Source: Bacteroidaceae bacterium (GTDB taxonomy: Bacteria > Bacteroidota > Bacteroidia > Bacteroidales > Bacteroidaceae). From it: 55,479 nucleotides of DNA. Under the pieces are notes generated by a model. It worked only from the letters and a program-made list of their open reading frames with translations. It was not told the origin of the DNA and made no database searches. Made by a program: the position numbers and the translations under genes. Location: NCBI GenBank assembly GCA_017522785.1, contig JAFWYF010000004.1:1-55479 (forward strand). The letters are read 5' to 3'. The number at the start of each line of letters is the position of its first letter. Position 1 is the first letter of the stretch. Positions 45,620 through 53,788 of this stretch are shown here, in pieces.

Positions 45620-45627
45620 CGAAGTTA
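45620..45627 (-). promoter_or_regulatory. Candidate -7 element before the membrane-protein/propeller pair
   Basis: TAACTTCG on the minus strand in the aroC to membrane-protein gap, one mismatch from TAnnTTTG, about 25 nt upstream of the ATG. No -33 box is evident; a weak candidate. Confidence 0.3.
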
Positions 45628-45682
45628 TCTAATTATTCCGAAAAAACATTAAAAATAGGGATTTATTTAAATAATCAGACAT

Positions 45683-46756
45683 TTACAAACGTGTAACCTT
45701 ATGTAATAAATAGAAATCGAGAACATCAAGCGCAGCCATAGCCTCAACCACCGGTACGGCACGAGGCACCACACATGGGTCGTGTCGTCCACGTGCAGTT
45801 ATTGTGGTTTCTTCACCTGAACGGTTTACCGTTTTTTGCTCCATGAGCACCGTAGCCACCGGTTTAAATGCTACGCGGAAATAGATGTCTTGTCCATTAG
45901 ATATTCCGCCCTGAATACCTCCACTGTTGTTTGAACGGGTTGTTATACCTTTCTCTCCTTTTACAAAAATATCGTTCTGAGAAGAGCCACGCCCTGTTAC
46001 CGACGAAAAACCGTTGCCATATTCAAAACCCTTTGCCGCGTTTATAGATAGCATTGAGTGTGCCAAACGTGCCGATAATTTGTCGTACAGAGGTTCTCCA
46101 AGGCCAACAGGAGCGCCTTTTACAACACATGAGACAATCCCACCCACTGTATCGCCACAGCGTTTTACATCGAGAATGAGTTGTTCCATTTCTGAAGCCT
46201 TGCATGTATCGGGACAACGAACCGGATTACTCTCTACCAAAGAGAGGTCGTAGCTATCATAACCATTATCAAGAGCGATATCACCCACCTGCGAAGTGTA
46301 AGCCACAACAGAGATTCCTACTCTGGCAAGTGCCAATTTGGCTAATGCGCCGGCACAAACACGCACTGCAGTTTCACGAGCCGACGAGCGTCCTCCACCT
46401 CTATAATCTCGTATGCCATATTTTGCATCATAGACATAGTCGGCATGAGATGGACGAAAAGCATCTTGTAAATTTCCGTAATCTTTGCTACGATTGTTTG
46501 TATTGCGAATTATAAAAGCAATAGGAGTTCCTGTAGATTTTCCCTCGAAGACGCCCGAAAGGAATTCAACCTCATCGGCTTCGTTGCGTGATGTTGTAAC
46601 GGCACTTTGGCCCGGACGACGACGTTGCATCTCATTGCGCACAAACTCTTCGTCTATTTCAATACCCGAAGGATAGCCGTCGAGAACTCCCCCGATAGCA
46701 ACCCCATGCGATTCTCCAAAGGTGGTGAGTCGCAATAATCTACCGAAACTATTCAT
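45683..46756 (-). CDS. aroC: Chorismate synthase
   Basis: 357 residues from the ATG at 46756, whose product begins [18 protein letters not shown], the first family signature. A longer in-frame ORF reaching 46867 adds 37 Val/Ala-rich codons that overlap the tail of slyD and are discarded. [18 protein letters not shown] and [19 protein letters not shown] are the other signatures. It converts EPSP to chorismate, the last step of the shikimate pathway, using reduced flavin. It is the last gene of the etf-acd-slyD-aroC run, 31 nt after slyD. Confidence 0.97.
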   Translation of the reverse strand: MNSFGRLLRLTTFGESHGVAIGGVLDGYPSGIEIDEEFVRNEMQRRRPGQSAVTTSRNEADEVEFLSGVFEGKSTGTPIAFIIRNTNNRSKDYGNLQDAFRPSHADYVYDAKYGIRDYRGGGRSSARETAVRVCAGALAKLALARVGISVVAYTSQVGDIALDNGYDSYDLSLVESNPVRCPDTCKASEMEQLILDVKRCGDTVGGIVSCVVKGAPVGLGEPLYDKLSARLAHSMLSINAAKGFEYGNGFSSVTGRGSSQNDIFVKGEKGITTRSNNSGGIQGGISNGQDIYFRVAFKPVATVLMEQKTVNRSGEETTITARGRHDPCVVPRAVPVVEAMAALDVLDFYLLHKVTRL

Positions 46757-46787
46757 ATTCTTATCTTTATAATTACCCGTTAATGCA

Positions 46788-47369
46788 TTAATGACAGTCG
46801 CAACCGTCGCCACAGCCTCCGTCGCCACAACTACCACCACTGCATCCGCTACAACCGCCACAGCCACATTGAGAAGCTTTCAACGAGTCATAAAACTTTT
46901 TCATTTCCGACTCTTTCGCAGGACGAGATTCCACTATTGTTCCCACGAATTGCAAATCGCAACCTGCAAGAGGATGATTAAAATCCATTGTTACTTTAAA
47001 AGGAGTTACCTCTTTTACTGTACCCAATATGGGAGAACCATCGGCACGCATCATTTCAACAACATTTCCTTCGAAGATGTGAGCAGAATCGAATTTTCCA
47101 TCTATTGTGAAGACCTCACGATTGAAATCCTGAACATGGTCGGGGTCGTATTCACCATAAGCATCAGCAAAAGGTATTGTAAAATCAAACTCATCACCTT
47201 TCTTTAAATCCTTAAGATTATCTTCGAAAGCATCGAGAGTATAACCCACACCTGTCAAAAAACTAAAGGGTTGTTCACGTGTTGTTTTTTCAACCTCTTC
47301 ACACTCTCCGTTTTTGTGCGATAGCAGTGTATATGTCACACGCATATACTTGTTCACATTATTTTCCAT
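46788..47369 (-). CDS. slyD: SlyD-like FKBP-type peptidyl-prolyl isomerase with metal-binding tail
   Basis: 193 residues. The FKBP core with inserted-flap (IF) chaperone domain spans about 9-150 ([53 protein letters not shown]). The C-terminal tail (168-193) is almost only Gly, Cys, Ser and Asp, with eight Cys and a final His, as in SlyD proteins that bind nickel and other metals. It couples prolyl isomerisation, chaperone activity and metal storage or delivery. It begins 2 nt after the acyl-CoA dehydrogenase stop and is thus co-translated with a flavin/acyl-CoA operon, an uncommon setting. Confidence 0.92.
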   Translation of the reverse strand: MENNVNKYMRVTYTLLSHKNGECEEVEKTTREQPFSFLTGVGYTLDAFEDNLKDLKKGDEFDFTIPFADAYGEYDPDHVQDFNREVFTIDGKFDSAHIFEGNVVEMMRADGSPILGTVKEVTPFKVTMDFNHPLAGCDLQFVGTIVESRPAKESEMKKFYDSLKASQCGCGGCSGCSGGSCGDGGCGDGCDCH

Positions 47370-47371
47370 TA

Positions 47372-49078
47372 TTATCTGTTTTTATAGTATGTCAATAATT
47401 GAGGGTCGAAATTGCGGATATATGTTGCATGGTTAGCCACTATTGCTTCGGACATTGCGACAAAGCGATTGAGCGACGAGTAGAACAACTCCTCGTTGGC
47501 CGATGCATCGAGCAACAACAAAGAGGCCATAATGCAATACGATGCAATTTCATATATACGACGCGCAAGGAAATCGAGTATTTCTTGGTCGCCAAAAGCC
47601 TGTGCTCGTTCCAAAACCTCTTTATAAGTATTAACAAGCGATATAATTCGCGCTTGTAATGGTTTAAGATTATCGGGAACCTGAGCCGACATATATTCAT
47701 CCAGAAGTTGCGAATAATAGCCACCTGTTGCATAGCGTATTGCAGCAACTACCTGTAATTGAGTAGTACCTTCGTAAATGGATGTTATGCGTGCATCGCG
47801 ATAGAGACGTTCGCAAACATAATCGCGCATATATCCGGAGCCACCATGCACCTGAACACAGTCATATGCGTTTTGGTTGGCTATTTCACTACCGATACCC
47901 TTTACAATGGGAGTCAATGCATCGGCTTTTTTAGCGAATAGTTTCGATTCGGTGCGTTCTTCGGGTGTGAGAGAGCGTTCACGAGCAATGTCGTTAAAAA
48001 GAGAAGATATATCTACACTGCGTGCTGTTTCATAGAGCAGACTTCGAGTAGCATCGAGACGCGCTTTCATTGTTCCCAACATATCATAAACTGCAGGGAA
48101 ATTCACAATTTCCTTACCAAATTGTTTTCTGCTGTTGGCATATTCCAAAGCCTCGTTATATGTGGCTTGTGCCAAACCTACACTTTGAGTTGCAATGCTC
48201 AAACGTGCCCCATTCATTAGCGACATCACATATTTTATGAGGCCCATACGACGGCTGCCACATAGTTCTGCAGGAGCATGATTAAATACTATTTCGCATG
48301 TAGGAGAGCCATGAATACCCATTTTATCCTCTATGCGACGTGTATGAACTTTTCCGCAATTCTTGTCAACGATAAAAAGAGATAGTCCACGTCCATCTAC
48401 ACTACCCTCTTCACTACGTGCAAGAACAAGATGTATATCGCTGTCGCCGTTGGTGATAAAGCGTTTAACACCGTCGAGATACCAGCAATTGTTATCTTCG
48501 CAGTATGTTGCTTTCAAACGTACACTCTGCAAATCACTACCGGCATCGGGTTCTGTAAGGTCCATCGACATTGTTTCGCCCGCACAAACACGTGGCAGAT
48601 ATTTTTGTCGTTGTTCTTCGCTACCAAAATTATTGATTGTCTCGGCACAATCCTGCAAGGCCCACAAGTTGCCAAAAGCGGCATCGGCACGACTAAGGAC
48701 ATCGGCCATAAGTGTAAAAACTGTCATAGGAAAGTTCAAGCCACCATAGCAACGTGGCAAAGATACTCCCATGAGACCGGCTTTGCGAAAGAGGTCGAGA
48801 TTCTGTTCTGTAGCAGGAGCATATTTCACACGACCATTTTCGAGCGTAGGACCGTTGTTTTCTATCTCCATAGCATTTGGAGCGACAAACTCGGCACACA
48901 ATTCACCTACAAGATTTAATACTCCTTCGTAACCCTCTATAGCCTCTTCAAAATCTATTGGAGCATAATCATAATCGGTTGATTGAGTATAATCACGCTC
49001 TTTCATCTCTACTATACGGCGCATCAAAGGATGCTCCAGATAGTGTTTTAATATTTTATTATCGGTATAATAATTCAT
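47372..49078 (-). CDS. Acyl-CoA dehydrogenase
   Basis: 568 residues. Family features include the mid-domain (MSMDLTEPDAGSDLQSVRLK; KRFITNGDSDIHLVLARSEE), the catalytic C-terminal domain (NGARLSIATQSVGLAQATYN) and VQVHGGSGYMRDYVCERLYR followed by DARITSIYEGTTQLQ, where the catalytic Glu is in IYEGTT. A C-terminal helical extension of about 130 residues makes it longer than the 380-residue short-chain enzymes. It oxidises an acyl-CoA and passes electrons to ETF, whose two subunits are encoded just upstream. The chain length used is not evident. It overlaps etfA by one base (TAATG). Confidence 0.94.
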   Translation of the reverse strand: MNYYTDNKILKHYLEHPLMRRIVEMKERDYTQSTDYDYAPIDFEEAIEGYEGVLNLVGELCAEFVAPNAMEIENNGPTLENGRVKYAPATEQNLDLFRKAGLMGVSLPRCYGGLNFPMTVFTLMADVLSRADAAFGNLWALQDCAETINNFGSEEQRQKYLPRVCAGETMSMDLTEPDAGSDLQSVRLKATYCEDNNCWYLDGVKRFITNGDSDIHLVLARSEEGSVDGRGLSLFIVDKNCGKVHTRRIEDKMGIHGSPTCEIVFNHAPAELCGSRRMGLIKYVMSLMNGARLSIATQSVGLAQATYNEALEYANSRKQFGKEIVNFPAVYDMLGTMKARLDATRSLLYETARSVDISSLFNDIARERSLTPEERTESKLFAKKADALTPIVKGIGSEIANQNAYDCVQVHGGSGYMRDYVCERLYRDARITSIYEGTTQLQVVAAIRYATGGYYSQLLDEYMSAQVPDNLKPLQARIISLVNTYKEVLERAQAFGDQEILDFLARRIYEIASYCIMASLLLLDASANEELFYSSLNRFVAMSEAIVANHATYIRNFDPQLLTYYKNR

Positions 49079-50094
49079 TATTTTTGCTGATAAAAAGTTA
49101 TTAGTTTAGGAAGAACCTCTTCGACACTGCCGGTTATCACATAATCGGCAATCGCATTTATGGGAGCATCCGGGTCGCTATTTATGGATATTATTATACC
49201 ACTCTGTTGCATACCCGAGATATGCTGTACTTGTCCCGAAATACCACATGCTATATAAACCTTCGGGCGCACTGTAAGGCCTGTTTGTCCTATTTGACGA
49301 TCGTGTGTAGCAAAACCCGCATCTATTGCCGCGCGTGTTGCACCTACCTCGCCATGCAAAAGATGTGCCAATGTGTGTAACAGTTCAAAGTTCTCTTTGC
49401 AACCCATGCCATAGCCACCTGCTACAACTATAGGAGCATTCTTCAAATTGTTTTCTTGAGGCTGAACATGACGCTCCAGAATACGAACCACAAAATCGGC
49501 ATCATTAACATATTCTGCAACATTGTGGTGGATAGTATTTCCCACGTATGAGTCGGGACGCACTTTATTCAAAGGCATAACACCCTCACGCACTGTTGCC
49601 ATTTGAGGACGATGATAGGGATTCACAATTGTAGCAACAATATTCCCTCCAAAAGCAGGACGTATTGAGTATAAAAGATTTTCTATTTTTTCTCCACTCT
49701 TTTTATCTTCAAAATCGCCAAGTTCCAATGCTGTACAATCGGCGGTCAAACCACTCTCAAGAGTAGATGATATACGAGGAGCAAGGTCGCGACCTACCAC
49801 TGTTGCACCAAGCAAAAATATTTGAGGCTTTTCCTCTTCTATCAACTTGCACAAAGCCGAAGTGTGTGGAAGTGTTGTGTAGTGTAACAAACGGTCATCT
49901 TCGAAAAGATGCAATACATCGACACCATAGGGATATACTTGTGTCGGCACCGAAGATAAATTGGCACCAAGAGCGACAGCTTCGAGCGAAACACCTAACG
50001 TGTCTGCCAACTGGCGTCCTTTGCTCAACAACTCTAGGCTGACCTCTGCAACACGACTACCATCGAATTCACAATATACAAATATATTATTCAT
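49078..50094 (-). CDS. etfA: Electron transfer flavoprotein alpha subunit
   Basis: 338 residues. The C-terminal FAD-binding region is clear: VAGGYGMGCKENFELLHTLA, ATHDRQIGQTGLTVRPKVYI, ACGISGQVQHISGMQQSGII and INSDPDAPINAIADYVITG. With EtfB it forms the heterodimer that carries electrons between the acyl-CoA dehydrogenase encoded next and the respiratory or fermentative chain. It lies 29 nt after etfB and overlaps the dehydrogenase gene by one base, so the three form a stoichiometric unit. Confidence 0.96.
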   Translation of the reverse strand: MNNIFVYCEFDGSRVAEVSLELLSKGRQLADTLGVSLEAVALGANLSSVPTQVYPYGVDVLHLFEDDRLLHYTTLPHTSALCKLIEEEKPQIFLLGATVVGRDLAPRISSTLESGLTADCTALELGDFEDKKSGEKIENLLYSIRPAFGGNIVATIVNPYHRPQMATVREGVMPLNKVRPDSYVGNTIHHNVAEYVNDADFVVRILERHVQPQENNLKNAPIVVAGGYGMGCKENFELLHTLAHLLHGEVGATRAAIDAGFATHDRQIGQTGLTVRPKVYIACGISGQVQHISGMQQSGIIISINSDPDAPINAIADYVITGSVEEVLPKLITFYQQK

Positions 50095-50123
50095 AATTAT
50101 TTTCTTTTAGTTTTGCAAAGAGA

Positions 50124-50996
50124 CTATCCAATTGTGTGGTTGGCCAGCAACTCGGCTACAAGCCCTTTCAGTTCGTCATCGTTTGCAGTCAAACGTTTGT
50201 TCTCTTTTGCCTGAAATACAACATTCTCAACTTTTCGCACCTTCGTAGGTGAACCACTTAAACCACAACGCGAAGCATCGCCATCGACATCGGCAAGACT
50301 CCACTCTTTTAACTGAAGAGAATTATCTTGCTCTATCTGTTCTTTGTATCTGTAAGCCTCGGAAGCAATCTCTGCTGGTATTGCCGCACGATGATATTTC
50401 AAGAAACGGTAGACATTGCGTGGACGACATGGTGCCGCGGCACCATCAACAGTGAGCAGCAATGGCATAGGCGCCTCTACAACTTCTATTCCGTTTTCAA
50501 TAGAACGCTCCACTGTTATCTTATCATTTTCTAAAGATACAATGCGACGTGTATATGTAATTTGTGGCAAGCCCAACTGCTGTGCCACCTGTGGCCCCAC
50601 CTGAGCGGTGTCGCCATCAATCGCCTGACGACCACATAGCACAATGTCATATTTTCCAATTTTTCTTATGGCAGTAGCAATTGCATACGATGTAGCCAAC
50701 GTATCAGCACCTGCAAAAGCTCGGTCGGTTAATAGTACACCTTCGTCTGCACCACGATAGAGAGCTTCGCGCAACACATCTGCTGCACGATAAGGTCCCA
50801 TAGTCAGAACGGTTATTCTCGATTCCGGATTAGTATCCTTTATTATTAAGGCTTGCTCCAATGCATTCAAATCTTCGGGATTAAAAATAGCAGGAAGAGC
50901 TGAGCGATTTATAGTTCCATCGGCATTCATAGCCTGTTCACCCACATTACGAGTATCAGGTACCTGTTTTGCCAAAACAATAATATTCAACTTCAT
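50124..50996 (-). CDS. etfB: Electron transfer flavoprotein beta subunit
   Basis: 290 residues from the ATG at 50996, whose product begins KLNIIVLAKQVPDTRNVG, the normal ETF-beta start; a longer in-frame ORF to 51242 adds Lys-rich sequence overlapping the promoter and is discarded. LCGRQAIDGDTAQVGPQVAQ is the AMP/flavin-binding signature of the family. It is the first gene of the etf operon, about 117 nt downstream of a -7 element (51113-51120). Confidence 0.95.
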   Translation of the reverse strand: MKLNIIVLAKQVPDTRNVGEQAMNADGTINRSALPAIFNPEDLNALEQALIIKDTNPESRITVLTMGPYRAADVLREALYRGADEGVLLTDRAFAGADTLATSYAIATAIRKIGKYDIVLCGRQAIDGDTAQVGPQVAQQLGLPQITYTRRIVSLENDKITVERSIENGIEVVEAPMPLLLTVDGAAAPCRPRNVYRFLKYHRAAIPAEIASEAYRYKEQIEQDNSLQLKEWSLADVDGDASRCGLSGSPTKVRKVENVVFQAKENKRLTANDDELKGLVAELLANHTIG

Positions 50997-51112
50997 ATAA
51001 CAAAATTTATATTTCCTTAGGCAGAGAAGCTCATTGGCTTCAAATTTCATTTTCAATAAAGCACGCCCGGTAAAAAAAATATTTATCGGAGTCTTTTTTA
51101 GTTGCCACTTTG

Positions 51113-51120
51113 CAAATGTA
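51113..51120 (-). promoter_or_regulatory. -7 promoter element of the etf operon
   Basis: TACATTTG on the minus strand followed by C, an exact TAnnTTTG match. It would give a leader of about 110 nt before etfB and supports the short start at 50996, since the longer ORF would begin upstream of it. Confidence 0.55.
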
Positions 51121-51314
51121 AGAAACCCTTTTGATTTATTAAAATAATTGAGCCGGAATGAACATTTTTTTACAATTATTTTTTTCAATTTAGCATATTT
51201 GCACCGTATTTTATGAACAATCTCCACTTTCTCTGAAATCATTTATTGAACAAGCACACAAAAAAGAGCAATGAATTTGATTTATAATTATTTTTAAACT
51301 TCAAAACAGTTTCT

Positions 51315-51322
51315 TATATTCG
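51315..51322 (+). promoter_or_regulatory. Candidate -7 element of the mannoside operon
   Basis: TATATTCG followed by C, one mismatch from TAnnTTTG, 28 nt before the GH5 ATG. Weak but well placed. Confidence 0.4.
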
Positions 51323-51350
51323 CAGATATTATTTTTAAATAAAAATAAAA

Positions 51351-52673
51351 ATGTGCACACAGACTCTTAGAACATTGTTTATAAATGCAATAGCCATTAT
51401 GGGAACACTCATGACAGTAAATTGCAACACAACTATTACCAACCCAAAAGGTACTTTTGTAACCACCGAGAATGGCAAAATTGTACAAAACAGCAAACCG
51501 CAATATTACATTGGAACCAATTTTTGGGGAGCACCCATATTGGGCTCTACAGGATGTGGTGGAAACAGAGAGCGTTTGCACAAGGAACTTGACAACCTGA
51601 AAGCTTTGGGCATTGACAATTTGCGAATACTCGTTGGTGCCGACGCAGGGAGCAAGAATGCCAACAGCGTATATCCCTATCTGCAACCGCAACCCGGAGT
51701 TTTGAACGACACTCTGTTAGTTGGTTTAGACTACACACTCGCTGAATTGGAAAAACGCAACATGACAGCTGTTCTTTACCTCACAAATTCATGGGATTGG
51801 AGTGGCGGATACGGTTTTTATCTGCGCGAATGCGGCTATGGAGACTCACCTAACGCATCGGGCGATGGCTACGGCGATTATGTTAAATACTCTGCCGATT
51901 TTGTACGAGATGAACGTGCAAGGGAGATGTATTACAACCATGTTCGTAGCATTGTTTCGCGTAAAAACAGCATTACAGGCCGCTACTATAAAGACGAGCC
52001 GTCGATAATGTCATGGCAAATATGTAATGAACCTCGCCCCTTTGATGAGAGAAACAAACAGTTATTTGCAGAATGGATTGCTACAACAGCACAGATTATA
52101 AAAAGCATAGATGTCAACCACCTTGTATCAACAGGAAGCGAGGGACTTTATGGATGCGAAGTAGACGAGCAACTCTGCGAAAAAATTCACAGCGACAAAA
52201 ACATAGACTACTTGACAATACATATATGGCCACTTAATTGGGGCTGGGCATCGCGCAATGCCCCCGACGAAGGGATTGAGAGTGCATGTGAAAAGGCAAA
52301 AGAGTACATCGACCTGCATGTAGCCATGAGCAAGCGCATTGGTAAACCACTTGTAATTGAAGAGTTTGGATATTCTCGCAGAGAGAACCGTTACACTCTC
52401 GATGCCGATGTAGATAGCAGAGATAAATTTTATGCATACATTTTCGATTGCGTAATAGAAAGTGCTTCACAACAAGGAGTAATTGCAGGATGCAATTTCT
52501 GGGGTTGGGGTGGCATGGGACGTCCTAGAGCCACTGTTTGGAGTGCCGGAGACGACCTTTTATGCGACCCTCCACACGAGCCACAAGGTTGGTATTCAGT
52601 CTTTGATTGCGACAGCACCACTACAAGACTCATTTCCGAGAAAACCGAAAAATTAAAACAATATATAAAATAA
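51351..52673 (+). CDS. Glycoside hydrolase family 5, subfamily 7-like (endo-beta-mannanase)
   Basis: 440 residues with an N-terminal export signal, possibly a lipoprotein (C25 in MTVNCNTT, imperfect lipobox). The (beta/alpha)8 fold is marked by YYIGTNFWGAPILG, LGIDNLRILVGADAG, TAVLYLTNSWDWSGGYGFY, acid/base E227 (SWQICNEPRP) and nucleophile E337 or E338 (VIEEFGYSR). This set resembles GH5_7 enzymes that cut beta-1,4-mannans. It is the first gene of a unit with a ROK sugar kinase and a GH92 alpha-mannosidase, which supports a mannose-containing substrate. Subfamily assignment is by recognition only. Confidence 0.88.
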   Translation: MCTQTLRTLFINAIAIMGTLMTVNCNTTITNPKGTFVTTENGKIVQNSKPQYYIGTNFWGAPILGSTGCGGNRERLHKELDNLKALGIDNLRILVGADAGSKNANSVYPYLQPQPGVLNDTLLVGLDYTLAELEKRNMTAVLYLTNSWDWSGGYGFYLRECGYGDSPNASGDGYGDYVKYSADFVRDERAREMYYNHVRSIVSRKNSITGRYYKDEPSIMSWQICNEPRPFDERNKQLFAEWIATTAQIIKSIDVNHLVSTGSEGLYGCEVDEQLCEKIHSDKNIDYLTIHIWPLNWGWASRNAPDEGIESACEKAKEYIDLHVAMSKRIGKPLVIEEFGYSRRENRYTLDADVDSRDKFYAYIFDCVIESASQQGVIAGCNFWGWGGMGRPRATVWSAGDDLLCDPPHEPQGWYSVFDCDSTTTRLISEKTEKLKQYIK

Positions 52674-52681
52674 AGATAACT

Positions 52682-53779
52682 ATGTACAGTAACGACAAAC
52701 GCATCGTAATTACACTCGATGCAGGAGGTACAAACCTCGTATTTGGTGCAATGCAAGCAGGTAAATTCATTGTAGAGCCTATCTCAATGCCCTCTAATGC
52801 ACAGGATTTGGACAAATGTTTGGCAACAATGGTGTCGGGATTCCAGCAGGTAATAGACAAGCTGGACGAGAAGCCCGTTGCCATAAGTTTTGCATTCCCC
52901 GGCCCGGCCGACTATCCTCGTGGCATCATTGGCGGTTACCTGCCCAATTTCCCCTCTTTTCGCGATGGTGTGGCACTAGGTGCGTTCTTGGAGGATAAAT
53001 TTGGTATTCCTGTATTCATTAACAACGACGGCGACCTCTTTGCCTATGGCGAGGCATTAGGCGGTGTTCTACCCGAAATAAACGCTCGTCTTAAAGAGCT
53101 TGGTTCACCCAAACAATACAAAAACCTCATTGGATATACTTTTGGCACAGGATTTGGTATTGGTGTAGTTGTAGAGAACAGATTAAACAGAGGCGATAAT
53201 TCATGTGTAGAGACATTCTGTCTGCCACATAAAGAGATGCCTAATATTATTGTAGAGGAGGGAGTTTCTATTCGTGCCGTATGTCGTGTTTATGGAGAGA
53301 AATCGGGAAACATGGAACATGGACTCACGCCACGTGATATTTGCGAAATAGCCGATGGTGTTCGAGAAGGAGACATAGAAGCTGCAAAAGAGGCATTTGC
53401 CACAATGGGACGTATTGCCGGAGCTGCAATTGCAACAGCAACAACAATCATCGATGGCCTTGTGGTACTTGGAGGAGGAGTAACTGCTGCAAGCCGTTGG
53501 ATTATGCCTGCACTGCTCAAAGAGATGCGTTCCAAATTGCATACTCTCAAAGGCGATGAAGTGAACCTTGTTCAAATGAAGGTATACGACCTCGACAACC
53601 CCGATGAATTCGTGCAATTTGCTAAAGGCGAGGTGCGCACCATCAAAGTATATGGTTCGGAACGCACAGTAGAGTATGACACACAAAAGAGAGTAGGAAT
53701 TGCTATTTCACGCATGGGTGCAAGTCAAGCCATAAGCATGGGAGCATACTCATTTGCTTTGAGTGAACTCGACAAATAA
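52682..53779 (+). CDS. ROK family sugar kinase (mannose/glucose kinase-like)
   Basis: 365 residues from the ATG at 52682; the in-frame ATG 75 nt earlier overlaps the GH5 gene and adds a Lys/Arg-rich stretch. The phosphate-binding DAGGTNLVFGA, the catalytic-Asp region FINNDGDLFAYGEALGG, GTGFGIGVVVENR and VVLGGGVTA are ROK features. The Cys-rich zinc motif (CxCGxxGCxE) usual in ROK kinases is absent. It probably phosphorylates mannose or a related hexose released by the neighbouring mannanase and mannosidase; this is inference from context. It starts 8 nt after the GH5 stop. Confidence 0.88.
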   Translation: MYSNDKRIVITLDAGGTNLVFGAMQAGKFIVEPISMPSNAQDLDKCLATMVSGFQQVIDKLDEKPVAISFAFPGPADYPRGIIGGYLPNFPSFRDGVALGAFLEDKFGIPVFINNDGDLFAYGEALGGVLPEINARLKELGSPKQYKNLIGYTFGTGFGIGVVVENRLNRGDNSCVETFCLPHKEMPNIIVEEGVSIRAVCRVYGEKSGNMEHGLTPRDICEIADGVREGDIEAAKEAFATMGRIAGAAIATATTIIDGLVVLGGGVTAASRWIMPALLKEMRSKLHTLKGDEVNLVQMKVYDLDNPDEFVQFAKGEVRTIKVYGSERTVEYDTQKRVGIAISRMGASQAISMGAYSFALSELDK

Positions 53780-53788
53780 TACAATATT

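Larger units (their letters stand above)
50997..51350. other. Divergent intergenic region between etfB and the GH5 gene
   Basis: About 350 nt, AT-rich, no credible gene. It contains a minus-strand -7 element (TACATTTG, 51113-51120) for the etf operon and a weaker plus-strand candidate (TATATTCG, 51315-51322) for the GH5 gene. Neither has a -33 TTTG at the usual distance. Confidence 0.5.

Noticed and set aside
46757-46867. N-terminal 37-codon extension of aroC (Val/Ala-rich)
   Set aside because: It is the out-of-frame reading of the Gly/Cys-rich tail of slyD; the chorismate synthase signature begins at 46756.
50997-51242. 82-codon upstream extension of etfB
   Set aside because: Lys/Phe-rich, crosses the -7 element and is absent from the normal ETF-beta start.
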